A stretch of DNA of 8,285 bases. It comes from Eubacteriales Family XIII. Incertae Sedis bacterium. Its GTDB lineage: Bacteria > Bacillota > Clostridia > Peptostreptococcales > Anaerovoracaceae. Where the stretch lies: the NCBI GenBank assembly GCA_031269205.1, contig JAISZM010000027.1:1-8285 (forward strand), written 5' to 3'. A model generated the notes under the pieces. It did not search any database. It saw nothing but the letters and a program-made list of their open reading frames with translations, and was not told the DNA's origin. Of the stretch, positions 1-5,979 are shown piece by piece; positions within the stretch are counted from its first letter, which is position 1, and each line of letters opens with the position of its first letter. Both the position numbers and the translations under genes were made by a program.

Positions 1-1002
1 CTCGGCATCTTCCCCGACATCATCGTGTTGCGCGCGCGCGGGCAGATAGACGATTCGATACGCCGCAAAGTCGCGCTGTTCTGCAACGTGAAGCTCGACC
101 ACGTCATCGCGAACCGGAACATACCGCTGCTCTACGAGGCGCCCCTCATGCTCGAGGAACAGCGCTTCAGCGAGATCGTCCTGAACCACCTCTGCATTGT
201 GTCGGAGCCGCCGAACCTGTCCGCGTGGCGGGCCATGATAAAACGCGTCGCGGAGCGCGACAAGCTCGTGACGATAGGACTCGTCGGCAAGTACGTCAAG
301 CTGCACGACGCGTACTATTCCGTGGCGCAGGCCCTGTTCCACGGAGGTTACGAGAACGAGGCTCAGATCGAGATCAGATGGATAGAGTCTGAGGATGTGA
401 CGGACGCCAAGGTGGGCAAGCTGCTCGGCGAGGTTGACGGCATCCTCGTGCCCGGCGGCTTCGGAGAGCGCGGCATACCCGGCATGATACGGGCGATACG
501 CTACGCGAGGGAGAACAACCTGCCCTTCCTCGGGATATGCCTCGGTATGCAGACCGCGGTCATTGAGTTCGCGCGGAACGTGGCGAAGTTGGATCAGGCC
601 AACTCGACGGAATTCGACGAGGCGACGCCCTACCCCGTCATCGATCTCATGGCGGATCAGCACGGCAACCTCCCGAAAGGCGGAACGATGCGGCTCGGCA
701 GATATCCGTGCGTCATAGAGCCGGGCAGTGCGCTCCATCGGGCCTACGGGAAGGACGAGATAGGCGAGCGACACCGGCACCGATACGAAGTCAACAACGA
801 GTACCGCGAGAGGTTCAGCACGCTCGGGCTGAAGGTGGTCGGCTTGTCGCCCGACGGCCGCCTCGTCGAGTCCGTGGAGCTGCCCGATAACGATTACTTC
901 ATCGGCGTGCAGTACCACCCCGAGTTCAAGAGCAGACCCGACCGCGCGCATCCGCTTTTCCGCGAGCTCATCAGGTTCGCCGCGAAAAGGAAGTACGGCT
1001 GA
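1..1002 (+). CDS. pyrG: CTP synthase, C-terminal part (5' end outside window)
   Basis: CTP synthase makes CTP from UTP, ATP and glutamine in the cytoplasm, the last step of de novo pyrimidine nucleotide synthesis. The frame is open from base 1 and begins LGIFPDIIVLRARGQ, which matches the synthetase domain partway through the protein, so about 200 N-terminal residues are missing upstream. The class I glutamine amidotransferase domain is complete. It shows the oxyanion-loop motif LVPGGFGERG, the nucleophile elbow FLGICLGMQ with the catalytic Cys codon at 538-540, and the C-terminal YHPEFKSRP with catalytic His (916-918) and Glu (922-924). All catalytic residues of the glutaminase site are present, so it should be functional. 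The TGA stop shares its A with the ATG of purF (TGATG), indicating co-transcription and probable translational coupling. Confidence 0.97.
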   Translation, partial: LGIFPDIIVLRARGQIDDSIRRKVALFCNVKLDHVIANRNIPLLYEAPLMLEEQRFSEIVLNHLCIVSEPPNLSAWRAMIKRVAERDKLVTIGLVGKYVKLHDAYYSVAQALFHGGYENEAQIEIRWIESEDVTDAKVGKLLGEVDGILVPGGFGERGIPGMIRAIRYARENNLPFLGICLGMQTAVIEFARNVAKLDQANSTEFDEATPYPVIDLMADQHGNLPKGGTMRLGRYPCVIEPGSALHRAYGKDEIGERHRHRYEVNNEYRERFSTLGLKVVGLSPDGRLVESVELPDNDYFIGVQYHPEFKSRPDRAHPLFRELIRFAAKRKYG

Positions 1003-2414
1003 TGTGCGGCATATTCGGCATAGCCTCGCCGCCCGGCGTCGAGGTGGACGCGGCGCGTGAGACGTTCTACGCGCTGTTCGCGCTGCAACACCGCGGGCAG
1101 GAGGCCTGTGGCATAGCCGCGGGCGACAAAGGGATCATCACCTGCCGCAAAGATGTGGGTCTCGTACTCGACGTATTCGACGGGGAGACGCTCGATTCCC
1201 TGAAGGGCAACATGGCCGTCGGCCACGTGAGATACTCGACGACGGGAGGCGAAAATATCGAGAACGCGCAGCCCGTGTCCGTCAGCCACATCAAGGGCAA
1301 CCTCGCGATATCCCACAATGGAAACCTTGTGAACGCGAACGAACTCAGGCGTGAGATAGAGATGGAAGGCGGCATATTCCGCAGCACCTCAGACAGCGAG
1401 ATCATAGCCTATACGATAGTGCGCGAGCGCCTGCGCTCGAACTCGATAGAGGAAGCCGTGAAAAAGGCGATGAGCCGCATTCGCGGGGCGTACAGCCTTC
1501 TCGCGATGAGCCCGCGCAAACTCATAGCCGCCAGAGACCCGAACGGGTTTCGCCCGCTCGTCCTCGGCAGACTCGGCTCCAGCTATATATTCGCGTCCGA
1601 GTCGTGCGCGATAGACGCGGTCGGCGGCAAATTCGTCCGCGACGTCGAGCCGGGCGAGATCATACTCGTCGAGAATGGAAATCTCACGTCTATCGACTCG
1701 GGGCTGAAAGCGGAGCAGTCCTTCTGCAGTTTTGAGTTCATCTATTTTTCCCGGCCCGACAGCGTACACCAGGGCGCGAGCGTCGAACTGGCGCGGCGCA
1801 GGATGGGGCGGGCGCTCGCGCGCGAGAGCGGCGTGGACGCGGACATCGTCGTGGCCGTGCCCGACAGCGGCGTACCCGCGGCGGCGGGATACGCGGAGGA
1901 GTCGGGGCTTCAGAACGTCGTGGGACTCATCAAGAACAGGTATATAGGCAGGACCTTCATCCAGCCGCACCAGAACCAGCGCGAGCGCGCCGTCCGGCTC
2001 AAGCTGAACCCGCTCGCGGCGAACGTCGCCGGTAAGCGCGTCGTCCTCATAGACGACAGCATCGTGCGCGGAACGACGTCGGCGCGCATCGTCGGCGCGC
2101 TGCGCGAAGCGGGCGCGGCCGAGGTGCATATGCGCGTCAGCGCGCCGCCGTTCAGATATCCCTGCTACTTCGGGACGGACGTGCCAGACAAGGATCGGCT
2201 CATAGCCGTCGGCAGGACGGAGAACGACATAGCGGAGATGCTCGGCGCGGATTCGCTCGCCTATCTGAACGTCGATACGCTGCGCCGCATCCTCGCCGAG
2301 GCGGGCATCCCGTCGTGCGCGGCCTGCTTCTCGGGCGACTACCCGATAGAGCCGCCGCAGGCGCGGGATACGGACATCTTCTCACAACCGATCATAACGC
2401 TGACAGGAAAATAG
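1002..2414 (+). CDS. purF: Amidophosphoribosyltransferase (Fe-S type)
   Basis: This enzyme catalyses the first committed step of purine synthesis: PRPP plus glutamine gives 5-phosphoribosylamine. The 470-residue length is typical. The protein starts MCGIFGIAS, so Cys2 becomes the N-terminal nucleophile once Met is removed; there is no propeptide like the one in B. subtilis PurF. The Ntn-type glutaminase half shows LQHRGQEACGIA and the motif SHNGNLVN. The phosphoribosyltransferase half carries the PRPP loop VVLIDDSIVRGTTS (about residues 347-360). Cys242, Cys388, Cys439 and Cys442 fall where B. subtilis PurF binds its [4Fe-4S] cluster (FEFIYFSRPDS, YPCYFGTD and SCAACFSG contexts). A cluster is therefore likely, which would make the enzyme oxygen-sensitive. 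A ribosome binding site AAAAGGAAG (985-993) lies 8 bases before the ATG, inside pyrG. The stop is TAG. Confidence 0.98.
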   Translation: MCGIFGIASPPGVEVDAARETFYALFALQHRGQEACGIAAGDKGIITCRKDVGLVLDVFDGETLDSLKGNMAVGHVRYSTTGGENIENAQPVSVSHIKGNLAISHNGNLVNANELRREIEMEGGIFRSTSDSEIIAYTIVRERLRSNSIEEAVKKAMSRIRGAYSLLAMSPRKLIAARDPNGFRPLVLGRLGSSYIFASESCAIDAVGGKFVRDVEPGEIILVENGNLTSIDSGLKAEQSFCSFEFIYFSRPDSVHQGASVELARRRMGRALARESGVDADIVVAVPDSGVPAAAGYAEESGLQNVVGLIKNRYIGRTFIQPHQNQRERAVRLKLNPLAANVAGKRVVLIDDSIVRGTTSARIVGALREAGAAEVHMRVSAPPFRYPCYFGTDVPDKDRLIAVGRTENDIAEMLGADSLAYLNVDTLRRILAEAGIPSCAACFSGDYPIEPPQARDTDIFSQPIITLTGK

Positions 2415-2433
2415 GCCGTCCGTGTGTCCGGTC

Positions 2434-2462
2434 GGTGACTATTCAGTCGCCACGCCATTTTT
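2434..2462 (+). terminator. Weak candidate terminator after purF
   Basis: GGTGACT (2434-2440) can pair with AGTCGCC (2445-2451), giving a 7-bp stem with one T-G wobble and the loop ATTC. A run of five T (2458-2462) follows after a 6-base gap. It sits 20 bases after the purF stop, where a terminator is expected. The gap and short stem make it weak. The stem-loop also contains ACTATTCAGT, the exact reverse complement of a motif at 2503-2512, so it may be an operator instead of, or as well as, a terminator. Confidence 0.35.
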
Positions 2463-2480
2463 GTCCATCTCGGAACCCGA

Positions 2481-2549
2481 TCTGAACAAAACTAGCGCGG
2501 CAACTGAATAGTTTCGATTTAATCACTGAACAGTGACAGAACAGTCACT
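2481..2549. promoter_or_regulatory. Helically phased repeat array, candidate operator
   Basis: Four related 10-mers stand in the same orientation: TCTGAACAAA (2481), ACTGAATAGT (2503), ACTGAACAGT (2525) and ACAGAACAGT (2536). Their starts are 22, 22 and 11 bases apart, close to whole helical turns. The third is the core of CACTGAACAGTG (2524-2535), a palindrome with a two-base centre. AGTGAC (2532-2537) and GTCACT (2544-2549) form another inverted repeat. A reverse-complement copy of the second motif lies at 2438-2447. The array ends 6 bases before the -35 box of the regulator's promoter. By inference it binds a dimeric regulator, most simply the Rrf2 protein encoded just downstream. I do not recognise the motif as a published consensus. 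Confidence 0.45.
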
Positions 2550-2555
2550 CCGGCC

Positions 2556-2584
2556 TTGAAAAGCGCATATATTTTTAGTATGAT
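2556..2584 (+). promoter_or_regulatory. Sigma-70/SigA-type promoter for the Rrf2-mnmA-larE operon
   Basis: TTGAAA (2556-2561) and TATGAT (2579-2584) are separated by exactly 17 bases, each one mismatch from consensus, in an AT-rich stretch of otherwise GC-rich DNA. Transcription should start near 2590-2592, leaving a leader of about 35 bases with a GAGGAAG ribosome binding site at 2618-2624. No other promoter is evident before mnmA or larE, so this one probably drives all three genes. Confidence 0.75.
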
Positions 2585-2626
2585 TTAATTAAAATCCAGC
2601 AATCTTGAGAAAGAGACGAGGAAGAT

Positions 2627-3073
2627 ATGAGGATCTCGGTCAAAGGAAGGTACGCGCTCGCGGCGGCGGTGGACATCGCCGACCGGGCCGAGCGCGGCGG
2701 AAATATCTCGGCGAGCAGCATCGCCGACGAGCTAAAGATATCGAAGATATATCTTGAGCAGGTCTTTGCGCAGCTCAAAAAGGCGAACATACTGAACTCC
2801 GTCAAAGGGCCAAAGGGCGGGTATCGCCTCGCGAAAAACCCCGAGGAGACGACGGCGTGGGACGTGCTGACGGCGGTCGAACTCAGCATCACGGAAGCGC
2901 CCGAGGAAACCGTGAAGGAGAGCGCGCCGGATATCGAAATGGCCATCAGCGAGAACGTCTTCCGTCCTTTGGACGAGGCGGTCAAAGCTGTCTTGTCGGA
3001 CATCACCGTGCGCGATCTGCTCGACTACGCGCGCAAGCAGGACGAGACGCTTTCGTTCGCGTCGGGCATTTGA
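2627..3073 (+). CDS. Rrf2-family transcriptional regulator, CymR-like, lacking cluster cysteines
   Basis: This is a 148-residue winged-helix DNA-binding protein. The N-terminus MRISVKGRYAL is the family signature. Residues about 26-56 form the helix-turn-helix (SIADELKISKIYLEQVFAQL), and the wing is SVKGPKGGYRLAKNPEE (58-74). The C-terminal helix LDEAVKAVLSDITVRDLLDY resembles the dimerisation region of CymR. The protein has no cysteine at all, so it cannot bind an Fe-S cluster as IscR, NsrR or RirA do. CymR, which also lacks such a cluster, controls cysteine metabolism in Bacillus and is encoded just upstream of a cysteine desulfurase gene and mnmA. Here mnmA follows after 23 bases, which supports a sulfur-related role. 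The start is set by the family N-terminus and the nearby GAGGAAG. The exact effector and regulon are unknown. Confidence 0.93.
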   Translation: MRISVKGRYALAAAVDIADRAERGGNISASSIADELKISKIYLEQVFAQLKKANILNSVKGPKGGYRLAKNPEETTAWDVLTAVELSITEAPEETVKESAPDIEMAISENVFRPLDEAVKAVLSDITVRDLLDYARKQDETLSFASGI

Positions 3074-3096
3074 TCCGAACATCGCAGAGGGAGGGC

Positions 3097-4182
3097 ATGG
3101 GCGTGACAGAGAGCGCTATCATCGCTTTGAGCGGCGGCGTGGATTCCTCCGTAGCCGCGCTTCTCACTCGCGACGCGGGTCTGAAATGCGTCGGTGTCAC
3201 GATGAAACTCTTCGATAACGAGGATATGGCCGGAGGCGCGCGGGGCGACCGCGCGTGCTGCTCGCTGAAGGACGCCGACGACGCGGCGCGCGTCTGCGGT
3301 GTCCTCGGCATACCGTTCTACGTGTTCGACTTCACCGAGGATTTTCGCCGTGAAGTGATGGAGCGTTTCGCGGGCGGGTACGCGGCGGGACGCACGCCGA
3401 ACCCCTGCATTGACTGCAATCGGTACATCAAGTACGACAGACTCTATCGGCGGGCGATGGGCATGGGCTTCGACCGCGTCGTGACGGGACACTACGCCCG
3501 CATAGGACGCGCGCCCGGTACGGGGCGGTGGTTGCTGAAACGGGCGGTCGACGAAACGAAAGATCAGAGCTATGTGCTCTACGGACTCACGCAAAACCAG
3601 CTCGCGCACACGGCCTTCCCGCTCGGGGACATGCGAAAGAACGAGGTGAGAGACCTCGCCGAGGCGAATGGCTTTGTCAACGCGCGCAAACGCGACAGTC
3701 AGGACATCTGCTTCGCGCCGGACGGACGCTACGCCCGTTTTATTGAAAACTTCTCGGGACGGGAGTGGCCGCCGGGGAATTTCGTGGACGCGGACGGCAA
3801 GGTTCTCGGCCGGCACGAAGGCATCATCCGGTACACGATAGGGCAGCGCAAGGGACTGGGTCGCGCTTTCGGCAGGCCGATGTACGTCGCGGCGATACGG
3901 CCGGAGACGAACGAGGTCGTGCTCGGCGCGGACGCCGAGCTTTGGAAGCGCGAGGCGCGCGTCGGCGACGTGAACCTCATATCCGCGCCGAGACTCGACA
4001 AACCCGTGCGCGTCACGGCGAAGATAAGGTATAATCAACAGGACAGCCCCGCGGTGGCCGAGCAGGTCGGGCCGGATGAAATACGTCTGACCTTCGACGA
4101 GCCGCAGCGCGCCGTGACGCGCGGCCAGGCGGCGGTGCTGTACGACGGCGATACGGTGGTGGGCGGCGGCGCGATACTGTAG
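3097..4182 (+). CDS. mnmA: tRNA-specific 2-thiouridylase
   Basis: MnmA adenylates U34 of Lys, Glu and Gln tRNAs and replaces its 2-oxygen with sulfur. The 361 residues match the usual 360-370. The PP-loop SGGVDSS (12-18) binds ATP. NPCIDCN carries the catalytic Cys104, and SQDICFAPDG carries the second catalytic cysteine, Cys205; these correspond to Cys102 and Cys199 of E. coli MnmA. TGHYARI, TIGQRKGLG and the C-terminal beta-barrel motif RAVTRGQAAVLYDG are all present. The ATG at 3097 is chosen because AGAGGGAGGG (3086-3095) lies just before it and the family begins shortly before the PP-loop; a GTG at 3103 is an alternative. The frame stays open far upstream, but that part overlaps the regulator and has no MnmA similarity. 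The sulfur donor, usually IscS, is not encoded nearby. Confidence 0.97.
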   Translation: MGVTESAIIALSGGVDSSVAALLTRDAGLKCVGVTMKLFDNEDMAGGARGDRACCSLKDADDAARVCGVLGIPFYVFDFTEDFRREVMERFAGGYAAGRTPNPCIDCNRYIKYDRLYRRAMGMGFDRVVTGHYARIGRAPGTGRWLLKRAVDETKDQSYVLYGLTQNQLAHTAFPLGDMRKNEVRDLAEANGFVNARKRDSQDICFAPDGRYARFIENFSGREWPPGNFVDADGKVLGRHEGIIRYTIGQRKGLGRAFGRPMYVAAIRPETNEVVLGADAELWKREARVGDVNLISAPRLDKPVRVTAKIRYNQQDSPAVAEQVGPDEIRLTFDEPQRAVTRGQAAVLYDGDTVVGGGAIL

Positions 4183-4992
4183 ATGATGAATGACGGATAT
4201 GAAAATCTGCTCCGGATACTGGAAGGCTACGGCAGCGTCGCCGTGGCGTTTTCGGGCGGCGTCGACTCCACGTTGCTCCTGCACGCGGCGCGCGAGGCGC
4301 TCGGGGACGACGTGCTGGCCGTCACGGCGCGTTCGTGTTCCTTCCCCGCGCGCGAACTCGAAGAGGCCAAGGCGTTCTGCGCCGAGCGGGAGATTCGCCA
4401 CTTCGTCACAGACTCCGAGGAACTCGACATCGAGGGATTTTCGAGCAATCCTCCAGATCGCTGCTACCTCTGCAAGACGGAACTGTTCGAGAAGATAGGC
4501 GATATAGCGCGCCGCGAGAATATGGCCCACGTGGCCGAGGGCAGCAACGCGGACGACGAGGGGGACTACCGCCCGGGACTCCGTGCCGTGGCCGAGCAGG
4601 GCGTGAAAAGCCCCTTGCGCGAGGCGGGCCTGACGAAGGGCGACATCAGGGAGATCAGCGCGCGGCTCGGCTTGCCGACCGCGGACAAACAGAGCTTCGC
4701 GTGCCTCTCGTCGCGCTTCGTCTACGGGGAGACGATCACCGAGGAGAAGCTGGCGAGGGTGGACAAGGCCGAGCAATTACTGCTCGACCTCGGTTTTACG
4801 CAGGTGCGCGTGAGGATACACGGAGAGGCGGGCGAGCAGGCTCGCATAGAGATCGCGCCGAACGAGTTCGCGCGGCTCATAGTCGACGAGACGCGGGAAC
4901 GCGTCGTGAGGGAGTTCACGAGCATAGGCTTCACGTACGTGTCGCTCGACCTCGCGGGCTACCGCACGGGCAGCATGAACGCGACGCTTTGA
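4183..4992 (+). CDS. larE: ATP-dependent sacrificial sulfur transferase LarE
   Basis: LarE is a PP-loop enzyme that inserts sulfur into the pyridinium dicarboxylate mononucleotide during synthesis of the nickel-pincer nucleotide cofactor of lactate racemase (LarA) and relatives. The 269-residue length is typical. Visible motifs are SGGVDST (24-30, ATP binding), NPPDRCYLCK (Cys94 and Cys97), EGSNADDEGDYRPG, and FACLSSR with Cys174. Cys174 corresponds to Cys176 of Lactobacillus plantarum LarE, the residue that gives up its sulfur and becomes dehydroalanine. The ATG follows the mnmA TAG with no gap, so translation is probably coupled; a second ATG at 4186 is possible. larA, larB and larC are absent from the window. 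Some LarE proteins instead use a cluster-bound sulfur; I cannot exclude that here, but the single ACLSSR cysteine favours the sacrificial type. Confidence 0.93.
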   Translation: MMNDGYENLLRILEGYGSVAVAFSGGVDSTLLLHAAREALGDDVLAVTARSCSFPARELEEAKAFCAEREIRHFVTDSEELDIEGFSSNPPDRCYLCKTELFEKIGDIARRENMAHVAEGSNADDEGDYRPGLRAVAEQGVKSPLREAGLTKGDIREISARLGLPTADKQSFACLSSRFVYGETITEEKLARVDKAEQLLLDLGFTQVRVRIHGEAGEQARIEIAPNEFARLIVDETRERVVREFTSIGFTYVSLDLAGYRTGSMNATL

Positions 4993-5083
4993 CGGCTCGC
5001 GCCGCGCGGGCGGCGGTCCGCGGGTAACAGGGCGCGCGGGCGACGGCTCGCAGGTAACAGCGCACGCGCGGGCGACGGCTCGC
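4991..5083. repeat. GC-rich imperfect tandem repeat, about 30-bp unit
   Basis: The 113-base gap between larE and the next gene is built from repeated blocks. GCGCGGGCG starts at 5004, 5034 and 5066; GGTAACAG starts at 5023 and 5053; GACGGCTCGC starts at 4991, 5042 and 5074. This makes two full units of 30 and 32 bases and a partial third. CGCCGC (5000-5005) and GCGGCG (5010-5015) can form a 6-bp hairpin with loop GCGG, but no T-run follows, so a classic terminator is unlikely. The first block overlaps the larE stop codon. Function is unknown; it could be an extragenic repeat family or a local slippage product. Confidence 0.7.
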
Positions 5084-5105
5084 GAAATGGGTGGAGTGGG
5101 ACACT

Positions 5106-5693
5106 ATGTTATTCGACGCGAAGAAGGTATTCATCATCGTGGGCATCATCGTCGGCATCATGTCGGTGATCATTATCGCCGTCCTGTACGCGGCCGGGAT
5201 TTTCTCGTTCAACGAACGCGACGCTATCTACGAGGGAACGCTCAACGATAGGTATTTGACCACGGCGGCCCTGACGGCCGACAGCGAACCCCTGGACAGC
5301 GAGACGGCGAGTCTGCTGACCGACTCGGATAACGCCACCATCCTTCCGGATACGGCTGAGGACAGCGAAACGACGGACTCGGGCTTGAGTGCCGACGCCG
5401 CCGAGGACAGGATATTGATTCGGGCGAGGGCTCTGCTCTTCCAGGAGGACGGCGAGCTCGTCGCGAGCGGGTTCGCGCTGGAAAACGACAGCAAATTCGC
5501 TCTCATCAAGAGCGTCAACTATCTGAACGTAAAGAGTCCGGGTGATTTTCCGCACATGAATAGGACGCGCGACATGCTCTCATACGGAGAGGTGGACGAC
5601 GTCCTGGAGGCGGGCGGATATTTCCGCGTGGAGCGGGACGGGTACTACCTCTCGGGTCGGATAACGCCCGAATTGTCCACCTTTTTGGAGTGA
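5106..5693 (+). CDS. Unrecognised membrane-anchored protein with acidic linker
   Basis: I do not recognise a family for this 195-residue protein. It begins MLFDAKKVFIIVGIIVG; residues about 8-32 are a single strongly hydrophobic segment preceded by two lysines. This predicts the N-terminus inside and the rest outside the membrane, as a signal anchor. Residues about 50-102 are low-complexity and rich in Ser, Thr, Asp and Glu. Residues about 103-195 look folded, with alternating hydrophobic residues (ILIRARALLF, KFALIKSVNYLNV, GGYFRVERDGYYLSGR). There is no cysteine. The ATG at 5106 is chosen because GGAG (5093-5096) lies 9 bases upstream; a GTG at 5091 would add five residues and lose that ribosome binding site. 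It lies between larE and the surface-protein gene on the same strand and may be transcribed with larE across the GC-rich repeat. Codon use matches its neighbours. Confidence 0.85.
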   Translation: MLFDAKKVFIIVGIIVGIMSVIIIAVLYAAGIFSFNERDAIYEGTLNDRYLTTAALTADSEPLDSETASLLTDSDNATILPDTAEDSETTDSGLSADAAEDRILIRARALLFQEDGELVASGFALENDSKFALIKSVNYLNVKSPGDFPHMNRTRDMLSYGEVDDVLEAGGYFRVERDGYYLSGRITPELSTFLE

Positions 5694-5698
5694 TTCTT

Positions 5699-5748
5699 TA
5701 TAATTCCTTTTAATTTTTCAATAGAATCTTGACAAAAAGCAGTAAAAT
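5699..5748 (+). promoter_or_regulatory. AT-rich stretch, possible promoter elements
   Basis: Right after the 5106-5693 gene the sequence turns sharply AT-rich. It contains a perfect TATAAT (5699-5704), a perfect TTGACA (5729-5734) and TAAAAT (5743-5748), but no pair of them has a 16-18 base spacing. TTGACA has no good -10 box downstream (GTGACC at the expected place). A promoter for the downstream leader and surface-protein gene is likely here by position, but I cannot fix its boxes. Confidence 0.25.
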
Positions 5749-5801
5749 GCTGTGACCCGCCCTCTTATCGTTTAAGAGGGCGGGATTCCGTGCGGCACAG
5801 C
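5749..5801 (+). other. Nested stem-loop in the leader of the surface-protein gene
   Basis: CCCGCCCTCTT (5756-5766) pairs perfectly with AAGAGGGCGGG (5774-5784), an 11-bp stem with loop ATCGTTT. Outside it GCTGTG (5749-5754) pairs with CACAGC (5796-5801), leaving one base on the 5' side and eleven (5785-5795) on the 3' side between the stems. The inner hairpin resembles a rho-independent terminator, but only ATTCCG follows, without a T-run on either strand. It may end transcription from the gene before, stabilise the 5' end of the next mRNA, or belong to a cis-regulatory RNA. I match it to no riboswitch class that I know. Confidence 0.6.
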
Positions 5802-5811
5802 GGTTCGGACA

Positions 5812-5835
5812 TCCTTTGAGGGTAGAGACAAAGGA
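5812..5835 (+). promoter_or_regulatory. Hairpin covering the ribosome binding site of the 41-codon frame
   Basis: TCCTTTG (5812-5818) pairs perfectly with CAAAGGA (5829-5835) around a 10-base loop AGGGTAGAGA. The 3' arm contains AAAGGA (5830-5835), a good Shine-Dalgarno sequence 8 bases before the ATG at 5844. Folding would hide that site, so the hairpin could set or switch translation of the small frame, and through coupling that of the next gene. The stem is AT-rich in its middle and only moderately stable. Confidence 0.45.
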
Positions 5836-5843
5836 ATAAAATC

Positions 5844-5969
5844 ATGAAACTTAATTTTTTTTGTTCAGATTTGTTTGGTCGCGGGTTTTTTGGGTATATA
5901 GATAGCCGTGGGACGCTTTTGCGCGTCGCGGCGGATCGTCGCGCGAGGGGAAAAAGCGAAGGTATTTAG
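5844..5969 (+). CDS. Possible 41-residue small protein or leader peptide
   Basis: An ATG with AAAGGA 8 bases upstream opens a 41-codon frame ending at TAG (5967-5969). The product starts MKLNFFCSDLFGRGFFG, with five Phe in the first 16 residues and one Cys, and ends in a basic stretch (RRARGK). I recognise no family and see no clear signal peptide or membrane helix. Its stop lies 10 bases before the ATG of the surface protein, and the stop's G starts that gene's GAGGGA ribosome binding site (5969-5974), so translation of the two could be coupled. A T8 tract (5855-5862) lies in codons 4-7. It could be a true small gene, a regulatory leader peptide, or chance; the ribosome binding site and exact placement favour translation. 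Confidence 0.42.
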   Translation: MKLNFFCSDLFGRGFFGYIDSRGTLLRVAADRRARGKSEGI

Positions 5970-5979
5970 AGGGACTTAC

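Noticed and set aside
2857..3096. Upstream extension of the mnmA frame to a start at 2857
   Set aside because: It overlaps the Rrf2 gene, has Arg/Gly-rich shadow composition and no MnmA similarity. A good ribosome binding site precedes the ATG at 3097.
3025..4776. Open frame of 583 codons on the minus strand
   Set aside because: It lies opposite mnmA and larE, both certain from catalytic motifs. Its product is rich in Arg, Ala, Val and His with no recognisable motif, typical of the antisense shadow of GC-rich coding DNA.
4991..5083. CRISPR-like array
   Set aside because: The copies are imperfect, contiguous and lack unique spacers of even length; this is a tandem repeat.
5091..5105. GTG start at 5091 for the membrane protein
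   Set aside because: It would place the GGAG ribosome binding site inside the coding sequence; ATG 5106 has that site at good spacing and puts the lysines right before the membrane segment.
5729..5757. Promoter from the perfect TTGACA at 5729
   Set aside because: The sequence 16-18 bases downstream (around GTGACC) does not resemble a -10 box. I kept only a low-confidence regional note.
5756..5784. Strong rho-independent terminator
   Set aside because: The stem is strong, but no T-run follows on the + strand (ATTCCG) or on the - strand, so it is described as a structured leader element.
5749..5835. Known riboswitch (c-di-GMP, SAM, cobalamin, glycine, fluoride)
   Set aside because: None of the conserved core strings I know for these classes are present, so the leader is left unassigned.
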